Shown here in pieces: positions 9,880 to 20,673 of a stretch of 64,000 nt of DNA. The translations under genes and the position numbers were made by a program. Below the pieces are notes generated by a model. That model saw only the letters and a list, made by a program, of their open reading frames with translations, was not told the origin of the DNA and made no database searches. Positions within the stretch are counted from its first letter, which is position 1; every line of letters starts with the position of its first letter. This DNA comes from Phytophthora hibernalis (lineage: Eukaryota; Oomycota; Peronosporomycetes; Peronosporales; Peronosporaceae), in assembly GCA_012656075.1 (NCBI GenBank), contig JAAKBF010000224.1, forward strand, positions 930,001 to 994,000. The letters run 5' to 3'.

Positions 9880-10860
9880 CTTTCTAAACTAAGACGTCAG
9901 ATACATTGCCGTCACCCGGATGAGGACCGCGCGCAGACGCAATGACCATTCTGGTTAAGATCCACGAATGAACATGAGTAAACACAAGCTGTAGTTGGAT
10001 GTCAATTTTCTACCAACTTCTAGTGAATTTCTCGCATAACGAATTTCATACTGCTACTTTGTAAACACATTCCATTCAGCCCGCTTATTTTCTAAACTTA
10101 TCTGCTAAAAGGACGACTGTGAATCAACCTAAACCTTCTTCGAGAGGATGTGTCTCGCCCATGAAAGTATCGCGCGTCGACCCCGCCGAGGAAATGGACA
10201 TGTCGATCCAATAGGTGCACCACCTTCAAATGCCCATTTACCGATGCCATGCTCATCACGTCCGGGGTTGAGTACCTGGTACGGTCCAGCAGTCACTGTA
10301 GCAGGTCTTGGGCTCTTTGAGCCGCCGCGTCGTCCATAAATATTAAGGGCGATGTGGAGCCAAACGAGTTTGCCCGCGGCTACACGCACACTTTGAATGC
10401 CCACCACCATTCATTCATCTCGCGCAGCACGTCAATTTTACAAAGTCGCCGTTCCTCGCCGCATCGAAGCATTGTCACTCTGCACACCCGCGACGGTTAT
10501 GAAACTCGCGCTGCGACGTTGACTCTCGCAGTCTTGGTTGCACACCCGCGACTCAGGGGTAGCACCGAGGTCATGGCTCAAGATGAAGGCAGTTCACTTT
10601 TCCACACTGACGGTACTGCGAGTGACACAATAGTGTGATGAGTCTGTAAGTATTTGCTTGATTTATTCCAGAGATGCCATTGGTCGGACCCTCGGCAACG
10701 GTTCGCTGGCTGCTCCAAATATGCCGGCAGAGACTCTTGAGTCCAGTTTGACCTCACTAAACGATATGTCAGGTACCCTTTGGTAACGAATGAGTTAACC
10801 GGCGTCTTTAGCGGCGGCGCAGTCTTGCATAGCACGACGGTCTCCATGGCAGCCTCACAT
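9880..10860. other. No supported gene
   Basis: Only short overlapping frames on both strands are present (for example 10129-10410 minus and 10354-10638 plus), without recognisable motifs. The region lies between repeat fragments and is read as decayed intergenic DNA. Confidence 0.4.
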
Positions 10861-10893
10861 GATAGAGGATGCATATCCGTATGTTCGAACCGG

Positions 10894-10964
10894 GATGTAT
10901 AGCGAAAAAGGACTGTATAGTCGATGGGGAGTGTATACTCGATCTGGACTGTATAGTCAGAGCG
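10894..10964. repeat. 18-bp tandem repeat
   Basis: About four units of a variable 18-mer occur: gactgtatagtcgatggg, gagtgtatactcgatctg and gactgtatagtcagagcg, preceded by a decayed unit. Each unit contains a near-palindromic gactgtatagtc core. Open frames crossing it on both strands show the repeat as YTV/YTL motifs and are not considered genes. Confidence 0.6.
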
Positions 10965-11129
10965 TGTTTGCGTGCCGCGGAGGCGTCCGGCAGCCGAAGC
11001 TGGGAGGTGATGTTTGTGTGACCGGTGGCGCGTTTCGATTGGTGTATCTGCCAATACCATGTAAACTTGCGCGCTCGATCGACGTTTGCTCCTTGCACTG
11101 GAGGATTATTAGTATCCACGGCGGCTTCC

Positions 11130-11229
11130 TGCAGTCGATGGCGAAGTTCATGTTGCTTGAGCCATCTTCAAGGTTCGGCCGCTCACTCGACTCCTTGATG
11201 TGCATGATCGTTAGTCGATGTGAGCCGAG
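11130..11229 (-). repeat. Dispersed direct repeat, copy 1
   Basis: This sequence of about 95 bp recurs at 11814-11899 in the same orientation. The shared core includes cttgagccatcttcaagg and cttgatgtgcatgatcg. Read on the minus strand both copies encode LEDGSSNMNF, so they are probably fragments of the same retroelement-like coding sequence. Confidence 0.6.
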
Positions 11230-11659
11230 TCTCCCGCTGAAGACTGATATCAGTACATCCGGGGTTGTCTTGAACTTGACACACCCCAGCCCCTCAGATG
11301 CAACACAAACGACATAGCAGATAGAGACTTATATGTGCCGGTCCGAAACATGTGAAACATCCAGCTTTCAGTCCGTTGGTAGATGGTAGTCACCCTTTGC
11401 CTTCTTTGACCTATTGGGGAAACTTGAACTTATTAGATACCACAGAACGCTTGGCGACAGTTCTTCCTACGCGTTCGGAGACATCACACCGACAGGGGCC
11501 ACCACCGAGTCCATGCGATGGACCGGATGGGCTTTGCAGGAGCCATACGACCACTAATGGTCGTCCACTTGAACGTGGCTGAGTACCGAGCAGATGAATT
11601 TGTTGATGTACAAAAGCGTCAGGTGGACGAGCGACGGTAAGTTGCCAGGATCCGCGGGA

Positions 11660-12070
11660 TTATTCTTGCCAACGAAGGTCCTGAGCTGAGACGTCAGCTT
11701 TCTCATTTGGTCGGACCACATAGGTTGTGGAGCCCGTGGAGCACGTCGGGATGTCTTCGTAATACGAGCAGCTGAAACTTGCCCGGTCGAGCTGTGTCGT
11801 TGGCCTGAAGTCGCTGGTAAAGTTCATGTTACTTGAGCCATCTTCAAGGTGCTCGACTTCTTGATGTGCATGATCGTAGTCGATGTGAGTCGAGTCCCCG
11901 CCCCCCTCAAGCATCGTCACAGCCTCAAACTCCAGCTTCGCCGCATCCAGCTCCATCATCGCCGGCGACAGATCCAGAGTCACTGCCGACAGCTTCAGCG
12001 TCATCAAAGCGTCCGGCATCGTCACGACGACCAGCTCGTGCGTCGCTACCGTCGACAGCATCGTCACCAT
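11660..12070 (-). CDS. Hypothetical ORF containing the repeated LEDGSSNMNF segment
   Basis: A 136-residue minus frame has a hydrophobic/acidic heptad-like N-terminal half (VTLDLSPAMMELDAAKLEFE) followed by LEDGSSNMNF, also seen at 11130-11229. The 'DGSSN' start is reminiscent of Ty1/Copia Gag N-termini, but no further Gag, protease or polymerase sequence follows. It may be a truncated retroelement relic. Confidence 0.3.
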   Translation of the reverse strand: MVTMLSTVATHELVVVTMPDALMTLKLSAVTLDLSPAMMELDAAKLEFEAVTMLEGGGDSTHIDYDHAHQEVEHLEDGSSNMNFTSDFRPTTQLDRASFSCSYYEDIPTCSTGSTTYVVRPNEKADVSAQDLRWQE

Positions 12071-12129
12071 CAGCTTCTCGCACTGTGGTGTCCTTCTTCA
12101 CCGCCGCCAGACCCATCGTTGCCGTTCCA

Positions 12130-13455
12130 TAGTTGCTACCGCGGCAATCTCCTACACCATCACCTCCGGCAGATCCTGCGCACCTGCCAATCGTTCGCTG
12201 TGACCATCTCCTGCGCAGCCGACCCGCTTCTCCCCCTCGGCTAGTCCTTTGCCACCAGACTCTTCGGCTGCGTGCGACCTCTCGACTGAAGGATTGGTGT
12301 GTAAAACCACGCTGTCAGTATTACTATAACGTTTCTGGAATGAACCATTGACAACCTAATAATCATGCGTTTGCATATCCCATTGTCCAATCCATTCGCC
12401 TGTCATATGCATATGTGGTGAACAGTGTTTTATTGTGCAATTTTTTTATAGTTTATAATATTTTCTCGGCGACGCCGCTTGCAGTCTTCGCCGGAGTAGC
12501 ACGGGCACGCTTGCTGCGGACGAAGGTCGGAAGTCTACCGAGCGGAGGTCGACGACCATGGCTCTCCAGTCCTTGTCACGTGGACGGCGTCGGGCTTCCG
12601 GTGGGAGCCTCGCTATCCGTCTGGGTCGCTGTGACCTGGGATGAAGGTAACGAGGGCATCGAAGGTGTGCCGGTCGGTTCGGGCGCTTCACGAGTGTTCA
12701 TTGGTTCTTGTAGGTTTTAAAAAAATCTTTCTCGGTCTTTGTGTCTTCTGACTCTGAAGTAAGAATGTAGGAGAGCTTCAAACGCGCGGCAGATCTCCAG
12801 ACGCGTGGCCTGCAGGGGCCGACCGCTGGTTCAGACAGGTATGTTCCGGTATACTGGAAGTTCAAATTTCATGCCCTTGTCCATGGCAAATACCTTATGG
12901 TAATACTTCCAACAAAGTCGGGCGTTGAGCTCTGAAATCGGGATCATTTCATTTTAAATTGTAAACAAGAGTTTACAAAAGTACGCTTGATCTATGAGTA
13001 AGCTCTCGGCCCAGCGTCTGCTTGTGCCGCGTAGCCGCAAACAGATTAGCATGGGCAACTACCAGGTAAATGTTCATTAATTTGCACTGTCAAGCTGCTA
13101 CGTCAGTCGTGTCATCCTCTTTGGCCCGGTCGTGTGCTTTATGACTACTCCACGACCCTTCGCGCAACATACATCTAAGCTGGCTAATACATTCTCGCAC
13201 TTGCCTGAGGTGGACGACGCAGACTACAATCAGGTAATTAATTAGTTTCTAAAAGACATTATCATCACAGGGGTCCTGACCGGGACGTGATGAGTCAAGG
13301 GACTTGTGTAAAAATAAGCCCGTTTACCAACCCTGCACTGGGTAAAATAACTTAGTTATTTGAAGGTCGCGTCCTACACACGCTGGTTGGCTGAAAGGCA
13401 TCTGAGAGAGGGGCGTGAGCACAAATAAAATATCGGGAGACGCCAGAAAAACGCC
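12130..13455. other. No supported gene; upstream of the Crypton relic
   Basis: Short frames on both strands (for example 12415-12720) lack recognisable motifs. The last 80 bp before 13456 may be the 5' flank of the Crypton recombinase gene. Confidence 0.4.
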
Positions 13456-15520
13456 ATGGCGGAGGCAGCGCGCATGAACGTCGCCCTACAGGAGTCGGTC
13501 ACACGAACGTTCACCAAGGCGTCTCAGATCCGTCCTAAGAACACTCAGCGAGGGTACAATGGGCGTCAACAAGAGTTCTTGGACTGGTGCTCGGCAAAAG
13601 GCACCGCTTTTAGTGACTTGACACGAACTACAGTGACCGGAGAGAAACTTCATTTGTTTCTTGAGGAATGCGCTATTGGGCGTACAAAGCGACACAAGAG
13701 TGAAAAACTTGCAGCGAGAGGTAGAGTACAGTAGGAAGATCTACTGGGAACAGCTACGTGGCAGCGATGGTGGACCTATGGAAGCAGCAGGCGAGAGCAG
13801 GCATCAATAGTTATCCTTCGCCTCGTAATGAGGCAGTGAAAACACTGCTGCAAGTTACACAGTATGAAGAGGATGCGCGAAAGCGAAAAACTATGAAGAT
13901 CGCGGTGCGGGCACAATGCTGGACGGATATACAACCACTGATCAACTTCGCAGCATGTCGCGGTTCTTCTGGAACAATTTTCGCGAGTCAGATGTAAGAC
14001 TCCGGAATTTACTTGCATTTCAACTGAGTCATTACGCGCTCATGCGTGGTGAGGCTTCTCGTAAAATGGAGCTGGCGGATATTCACTCTGTCAACTTGGA
14101 GAATGAGGGATACAGCCCCTGTTGAGCGGTGGTCATGGTCATGCGGCAAGGCAAAACCAATCAAGTCGGACGAATTGAAGGTGGATCATTCTTGCGGAAC
14201 AAATATGTGAAATTATGCCCTCATGGACTACTTGCTCTCTATTTCTTTTGGCGTTGGCATGTTGATCGGGAGCCCTTTCCTGACATCACGTCATCAGATC
14301 GATGGTATCCGCTTAAACTTCTCAAGACTGGTAAAAATCCATTGGTAGAAACGTCCTACAAAGTGCATCGTGACGCCATGGTGGATGCATTAAAAAGCGT
14401 TGGTATTTACAGCAAGGCCAAAACCCATGTTGGTAGAGGATCTGGAGCGCAGTTGGATGACCCAGCAGGTGCGAGCGAAGCGCAAATTAGGCGACTTGGC
14501 CGCTGGAACAATGAAGTCATGGAAAAATGCTACTTGACTTCCCTACCCCGTGAAGCGATGCGAACACTGGCTGGCCCATGTTCATGCTGATCCGCCACCG
14601 ATCTTGCAAAAGCAAGTGTTTCCTCAAGTAGAACGGTGGCAAACCTCTCTCAATGAAGGTGGGTGTGAACAAACAATTGCCGCTCGAGGATGTTTGGAGC
14701 TGCTACACTATATGAGGGTTGTACTTCTGCAAGATGCGGTTTTATGAGTGACTGGATGCCCAGTCATCCGATCTGGCAGCATCCTCTATTTTGTTCAAGC
14801 GAATTTCAGCAGTACAAACAAGAAGCGAAACGGGTTGTGCGTGAAATGGATGATCCTTCTGAGCAGCAGCTGCGAAAGGCAATGCCAATTTTGCAGGAAA
14901 AAGTTGACGGAGTTCATCACGATCTCAAGGCATCAATGCTAGAAATGAACAGCTCGTTACAGACAATTCAGGGCGATTTGAAAGCCGTGATACAAACCAT
15001 GGCGCCATTTTCGCGAGGTACAGCAATTCTTCAGGTGAAGCTGGTTCCTGACGGAAGCTCCTGTCTTCTCCTGAGCCGATCGTATCGGCGGTTCCTGACG
15101 GAAATGTAAGTTGCGAAGGTGTACAAACCAGGTCAGTGAGCTACACAATGAGTCGTAGTTTGGTGTCGGCGAACGATCTGGGGAAGGAGTGGTCGGTTGG
15201 CTTGAATGGTGACCCTGCTGTGAGTGTGTTGGAGAAAAGTATGGTACCAAGTGGTATGGTTCTGATGAGCGTCGTTTTTTAATCGCCGTCGTCGAGTAAT
15301 TGCTCTTGTCAACGAGTTAAGCTCCCAACTTGTGCTTTCTGGTGGGATGGATGAAAGGGCTGCCATCAAGAAGATTATTGGAAACCTCGATTCAGCACGA
15401 AAAACACAAATGAAGTCGTTGAACTGGATGTCCAATAACCCCGGTGATTTCATAGACATCGTAAGGCAAGAGATTTCAATCAGACCGCCGAGTTCCTCCG
15501 TCCAGAATCGTGAGGCCTGA
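13456..15520 (+). pseudogene. Crypton-type tyrosine recombinase, frame-broken
   Basis: Starting at the ATG at 13456, successive frames give one ordered protein. Its pieces are an N-terminal SAM-like region (KNTQRGYNGRQQEFLDWC), then SYVAAMVDLWKQQARAGINS, then LRNLLAFQLSHYALMRGEAS (first catalytic Arg), HSVNLENEGYSPC, RQGKTNQVGR, KTHVGRGSGA (the H-x2-R pair) and RRLGRWNNEVMEKCYLTSLP (Trp and the nucleophilic Tyr). This R...HxxR...Y order with GRWN-x6-CYLTS is the pattern of the Crypton/Ndc10-like recombinases common in oomycetes. A coiled-coil-rich tail (KQEAKRVVREMDDPSEQQLR) runs to about 15110, and a further possible tail (15332-15520) ends NREA. At least four frame changes (near 13735, 13915, 14125 and 14575) make it non-functional. 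Cryptons lack TIRs, so the element ends cannot be placed. Confidence 0.75.
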
Positions 15521-15589
15521 AGAAGTACTATAACTAGTTTAGTTATTTTTCATATTTTACTGCAATGGGGATTGCTTCAGTTTTGCGGA

Positions 15590-15812
15590 ATGTACGTGTA
15601 CCGCAGTGCATTGTGCTGTAGTAGTGCGTACCTCAGTGTTACATTGCGGTACTTCAGTGTATCAATGCGGTTCTGCAATACTACCCCAGTATTACATTGC
15701 GGTACTGCAATATTACCTCAGTGTACAATAGCAGTGCGGTACCTCAGTGTAGTAGTGCGGTACCTCAGTGTAGCAGTGCGGTACCTCAGTGTAGCAATGC
15801 AGTAACACTGTG
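15590..15812. repeat. 21-bp minisatellite
   Basis: Three near-perfect units of agcagtgcggtacctcagtg plus t lie at 15730-15792, with decayed copies back to about 15590 and forward to 15812. The period is a multiple of three. On the minus strand it reads as a heptapeptide repeat (CYTEVPH) continuous with the C48-type protease frame. Confidence 0.75.
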
Positions 15813-17982
15813 GTAAGTACCACAACGTTACACTGCTGATAGTTAAAGAACCAAACTACTACTTCGTATTCAATGAATAAACTTCTTAGCTTCTGTTTCA
15901 CTTTTGTAAAGTGTTCTGTATAGTCGAGCCCGGTATGCAGTTGCTTTTGTCGTGTTAAAGCTTCCAGATATCCACGCGGCAATTTTCTCCTCGATCGAAT
16001 CAGGTTTGTCAGATGCAATCTTTTTGCGATGAAATCCATATAGTGGAGAACGTAGAGGCCACAATCCGAGCAGTTTGTTTGTTGCGGCTTCGTATAGTGA
16101 ACAAAAGTACTCCACTCAAACTCGGCCGTATGGTGTGACTGGGTTTCATGAACGCTTCCCAGAACCCATTTTAGGACGTCAAACGCATAGGCGGAGCTAT
16201 GGGCATTTTCATCGAGTTCACGTGGCACACTTTGGTCCGATCCACATGCATGGGATTTTCGACAACAAGAAAACTCCAGTGGTTGCGACCTGACACGGGC
16301 AGAAGCACGTATTTGTAGGACGTCCAATCGAACAAAGCCCTCAGTTCCCGAAACAAGCGCGATTTCTTCTTTGTTTGCCGGGTGTATCTTGCAGTCTCCA
16401 TATATCCGTACATTTCAGATCCACATTGTCCAGTTTCACGGACACTATACCGATAGATGAAGTAGTCCAGCGCAGTTTCTGTCAGCGAAGCATCAACCTG
16501 CAAACTATTTAAATCGGACTGGTAAACGTGAACAGTGCGCGGATGTTCAATATCTGCGAGGTCCGTCCAGACTACCATAGGGTCATTCTTTGAAAGACGC
16601 TTCCTGAAGAACTGATACGGCATGACGTCTTTTTCCACATCATCATCTTCCTCACCCATATGGATGCAAGGTACAAAATCCTCGTCGCGCGCACTTTCAT
16701 CATTGCTCGAAATCGCTGTACGAAATAACGTCATCGACGTTTTCATCTGCAACTTCATTACTGGACCTCAGCTCATCTTCAAAGTCACCCGTAACGCTGC
16801 GTCGATTCCCATCGATCTTATCAACCTGAACTTCGGTCACAGCATTTTCACGCGGCCGCTTCACAGTCTTGACGGTACAAGTCAGTGCGTCTGGATGGTG
16901 ACGTTTCTGCGGGCGAAGTCGGGATTCAACTTCGCTTTTTAATGCCACCGCCGAAATAACGGAGCCAAGCGTTCCTTCAGCCTGCCCGGGAACCGGGGCT
17001 ACAGCTCGATCTGCTATAGTATCTGTATCTTCGACCTGAACAGAGGATACTCCCACATTCACTATACGAGACTGCAAGTGCTGTTGCTCGATTTGTTGGT
17101 GTGTAGGTGGATTCATTCGGTCCGAACCAACACTGGCTGCATTCAAAGTGTCAGAAGCAGACATTAATGTTGATTCGTCCAGACAGTACACACGTCGCAG
17201 ATAGCTTGAAGCAATAGCGGCATAGTTTTCCCGTGAGTTCAACATGACTTCGAAAGCAGGGGTCTTTGCTGCACCGCGCACGAAACTATCCATCTTGGCC
17301 GTTGCGCCGTTGACGCAGGTCCGCGCATCTTGTAGCGCCGCGGCAGCTTCATCGTTGGAGTCCATGCTCATTTGGGTCCTTGATGCAGCTACAAGCCGAG
17401 TCACATCTTGAGTAATTTCCATCGCCCGCGATTGATCAATTGGAGAAATGGCCAAGGCAATCTGGCTACCCATGCGCTCTAATACCCCCGCCCAACGAGC
17501 TCCAACCTGGCCAATGTCGGCGGCTCGAACGGCATAAGCAAGCGCCGTCACCTCCCCGTTGAGCGCAGCTCTCACCAGAGCGCTTTGGTGAGTTGTAAAT
17601 GTATGCAACAGACCTTTGGGCTGGTCGTCAATGGGCTGAGGGGCTGTGGGCACGCCTTGCAACACCTGAGGAGAGTCGACGTCGGTCCTCATCATCATTG
17701 GGTAGCGGCGTCGGTCTCTGCAATGCCATCCGGGTTGTCTTTGAGCGGGAGGGTAGCGTCCTCGTTTCGGAGCATGTTCTCATCACGGCAAGCTGCAGTC
17801 TCACTCATCCAGCGCTTTCGTATGGCTCGCCCAGCCCGGCTTCTCAACCAGTTCCCTGCTTTCTGGTTGCCTTCTGGATGCTCTTGCGAAGCCTGCTGTT
17901 GCGCGAAGCTTGCTGCACTGGACGAGATCTCGGATCCTTTTACAGCAGCGTATTCCCAGAAGCCTCGGTGGACGCGGGGCAT
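15713..17982 (-). pseudogene. Ulp1/C48-type SUMO protease-like gene, frame-broken
   Basis: Three minus-strand frames join in order. The first, 17982-17695, is a basic N-terminus with WLRSRAGRAIRKRW. The second, 17698-16700, is 332 residues, Ala/Ser-rich and without a known domain, ending SYSDFEQ. The third runs from 16758 to about 16200, then shifts and continues to 15713. The C-terminal part has C48 peptidase hallmarks: the catalytic His in GRNHWSFLVVENP, the following VNS where an Asp is usual, and Gln and Cys in PQQTNCSDCGLYVLHYMDF. The apparent Asp-to-Asn change plus three frame breaks argue for a dead or mis-assembled gene. Such proteases expand with transposons in many eukaryotes. Its tail-to-tail placement next to the Crypton may or may not be meaningful. 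Confidence 0.65.
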
Positions 17983-18243
17983 GATGGTTGGGGGTGTCGG
18001 GTTGCGAGATTGCTTTGGGAGCGGGGAGGGTGCTTTTGTGAGATTTGGGCAATGCCTCTTCTCTTATTGGTCAAAAAGCTTTGTCGCGAGTTATTTACAC
18101 GGGGCTCTTCTGGATAGAAAGGCACAGGAGACCGGGTCTCGGACTCAGTCTGTGAAAGGGATGATAATCATTCATTATATTCGTCAAATAATACCGGATG
18201 CAAATGTGCATTGTCTAAGCAGCTATTTTTCAAGGTACCGGTA

Positions 18244-18268
18244 CCGTATTCCCCCTGTTACAAGCGTC
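18244..18268 (+). repeat. Pogo left TIR
   Basis: This is 25 bp, inverse of 20648-20671 except for one extra C in a C-run, and is preceded by TA. Confidence 0.85.
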
Positions 18269-18402
18269 ACCAATCTACATGTGAGGGTTAGGAAATGAAC
18301 TCCGGGTGCAAATGCAATCTACACGTACTCAATATAAGTTGTACGTATCACCCACACGAACTTACCCGAAAACGGACAGTAATGCGGCTGGTACGGCGAC
18401 CA

Positions 18403-18519
18403 CTCGCGGCATTTCCTGGACAACCGCTGAGGCGACGCCGACCTGCGTTGGTATTCTGCTATACCGGTATGTGAGCCAGCTGGACACCAATTTTGAGGGC
18501 CGTGGCGTGCGTGTGGACT
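18403..18519. repeat. 117-bp direct duplication, copy 1
   Basis: This copy begins ctcgcggcatttcctgg and ends gtgtggact. It recurs at 18578-18694 with about six differences (period 175 bp). Both copies lie in the non-coding left arm of the pogo element. Confidence 0.8.
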
Positions 18520-18577
18520 AACCAGCACCGATGCCGTTTTTATTTGTATGGAATTTACAATAGAGCAAAAGTGCGTG

Positions 18578-18694
18578 CTCGCGGTATTTCCTGGACAACC
18601 GCTGAGGCGACGCCGACCAGCGTTGGTATTCTGCTACACCGGTATGTGAGCCAGCTTGACATCAATTTTGAGGGCCGTGGCGGGCGTGTGGACT
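18578..18694. repeat. 117-bp direct duplication, copy 2
   Basis: This is the second copy of the 18403-18519 repeat within the pogo element, downstream of the transposase stop on the minus strand. Confidence 0.8.
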
Positions 18695-18742
18695 GTTCTG
18701 AATTGTGCATGATACAGTCACAGGTCAAAAGATGAATTCGTG

Positions 18743-20323
18743 TTAAACGCTAACCTCTCCTTCAACGAATATGTCAGCCTCGCTGTCACTACTCTCGATG
18801 CTTTCATTGCTGTGGACGCTGCATGCGTCGTCGCTAGAATCGACTTGAAGACGCGCACAGGTTCGGCGCGTAATTGCTTGGCGTGGCAGAGCTTCTATGA
18901 TTGCACTGAGGTCCGCGGGCTCTGTTTCGTGGGCTTCCAACAGGCGGCGTGTGTCGTTCAGTAGCCCCGCCTTCCCAAAACCACTAACGATCACTGCAGG
19001 CGTCAACCCCTCCCAAGCTTGGGCAATCCATTCGGCGATCTGCTTGCGTTTCGGGGCTTTCAGCTGAAACCCCGCGTGCTTCGAACGTCTTTTACGGCGC
19101 TGTGGGGTCATGATCTCCGATTCCGATTTTGAATCCGTCGCAGTGGGCTCGCGTTCTCTCCAAGCACCGAAGACAGCAGTCGCCCCGGTAACAACAGCTC
19201 CGTCGTGTCCTTGGCTGCTAACCATCTCGGCCGCCGCAATTGCAGCTCGCTCCTCCTCCTCCTTCTTCTTCTTTGCTTCATTTTCCTGTTGATACCTGAT
19301 GATTTCAACTTGCAGGTGCACGACCCATTTTCGACGCGCAGTCTGTCCTTGAGTGGCTTGTTCCAGGAAATGTCGGCTGGCTGGCAGACGTACGTATATC
19401 TAGGGGGCACTTTCATTAGGACAACCCCAATTGAATCTGCATATTGTACGACTTCCTTAGTCCAGTGACCAGAGAAGTCGTTCCATAGGAGAAGTACCAA
19501 GTCATCACGGTCTTCTCTGTTGGCGAAGTGGTGCTTGAGGAAACTCAAGGAGAGCTCGGACGTCCACCAAGCATTCGCGTTGCCGAAGATCCGACAGCCA
19601 GTCGTAGTCTGAAGAGGGCCGATCTCCTTCCACACATGGCGACCGAATCCTTGGTGCCGCGCCTTGTTCTCAGTCCTGACCTGCTCAGAGGTCGCTGGTG
19701 GGCTTCTGTACACTAGAAAAGGAGGGTATTTTACACCCTCAGAATCTGCTAACAACATAGCCGTAGCGCGTTCTTTCTCCTTGCCGCCGCACTTGACCCA
19801 GACGGTTCGGGAATTGCGGCGCGCAATTGTCCTGCGAGGCAGGTACTCAAAAACACAGCTACAGTCAATTAGAATCATTTGTTAATACATGTGCGCTCAA
19901 ACATTACGTACCCGTTTGATCAGCGTTGAATACCTTCGAAATGCCTTTTTCGACCATGACACGACGAACACTTGCACTAAACGCCTTTGCCACGACTTTT
20001 GCATCTTCTGGTGTCGTTTGGCCTGCGCGTGTTCGAGCCCGGATAGAAAACCGATGGCGTCGCATGAACCGTCGCGACCAGGTGTCAGACGCACGAAAAG
20101 ACTCGTTGGTAAGAGCGATCTCTTTGGCCACATCGAGGCCTTTTAGGCGCAACATAGTTAGCGAGACGGGGATGCCGTCCCGCCGCATACTGTTGACCCA
20201 CTGCACGATGTGCTCTTCTGCTGCCTTGGTCAGCACCGTAGCGACCCCTCGTTCTCTATTCCGTCGATGTGCCCCTTTTCCTTTTTCACACGTAGCAAAA
20301 ATTTCTATTTGGTAGCTAGCCAC
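18743..20323 (-). pseudogene. Pogo/Tigger transposase (CENP-B HTH + DDE_1)
   Basis: Reading the minus strand from 20323, exon 1 carries a CENP-B-type HTH (AAEEHIVQWVNSMRRDGIP ... ASDTWSRRFMRRHRF) and ends at FNADQT, which contains the first catalytic Asp. A 53-nt GT-AG intron (19911-19859) follows. The DDE domain then continues with EYLPRRTIARRNSRTVWV, LLWNDFSGHWTKEVVQYA (second Asp) and VPPRYTYVCQPADISWNKPLK (third acid). One base is missing from a T-run right after the intron. A second frame change near 19300 leads into the Lys/Glu-rich tail that ends in an acidic stretch (SSDSEADIFVEGE) at 18743. The architecture is complete for the family; the breaks are single-base. Confidence 0.85.
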
Positions 20324-20561
20324 TTTCTAACAACTTTTTACTTCGCATTGCCTGAGGGCTCAATTCTCCAAAAATTCTACAATTGTTCCATCTAACTCGT
20401 CTTCACCCGATGCCTTGAAGGACTTTATGCAGTCAGACTTGAACTTGTACGTGAATGACGCACGTAGGCCTCAGTTCGGCTTGCGACCTTCTCCATTTAA
20501 TCGTGACCTCCCCATTGTGTTTGTTTAGGAAAGTGGTAGCTGTGTGGGACCACTCATTACC

Positions 20562-20671
20562 TGACGCTTGTAACAAAAGGAAAATCAGCCAAAAAATAAA
20601 GCTATGTGATTGGATGAAATGAAATTCAGTGACGCTTGTAACTAAGCGACGCTTGTAACAGGGGAATACGG
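20562..20671. repeat. Pogo right TIR plus subterminal repeats
   Basis: The TIR occupies 20648-20671. The motif gacgcttgtaac occurs three times in direct orientation at 20563, 20631 and 20648, the last within the TIR. Confidence 0.75.
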
Positions 20672-20673
20672 TA

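Larger units (their letters stand above)
18244..20671. mobile_element. Pogo-type DNA transposon with both ends and TA duplication
   Basis: The left end starts ccgtattccccctgttaca (18244-18268) and the right end is its inverse with one C fewer (20648-20671). Both are flanked by TA (18242-18243 and 20672-20673). The 2.43-kb interior holds a minus-strand transposase with a CENP-B-type DNA-binding region and DDE domain. Extra copies of tgacgcttgtaac at 20562 and 20630 sit just inside the right end and are candidate transposase-binding sites. The element ends are nearly identical, so insertion was fairly recent, yet the transposase frame is interrupted. Confidence 0.85.

Noticed and set aside
10859..11317. 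152-codon plus frame starting in the 18-bp repeat
   Set aside because: The first third is just the tandem repeat in translation and the remainder has no coding character.
16700..17698. Programmed frameshifting at the two caatgatga sites in the Ulp1-like gene
   Set aside because: The two sites need shifts in different directions and lack a slippery heptamer; simple indels explain them better.
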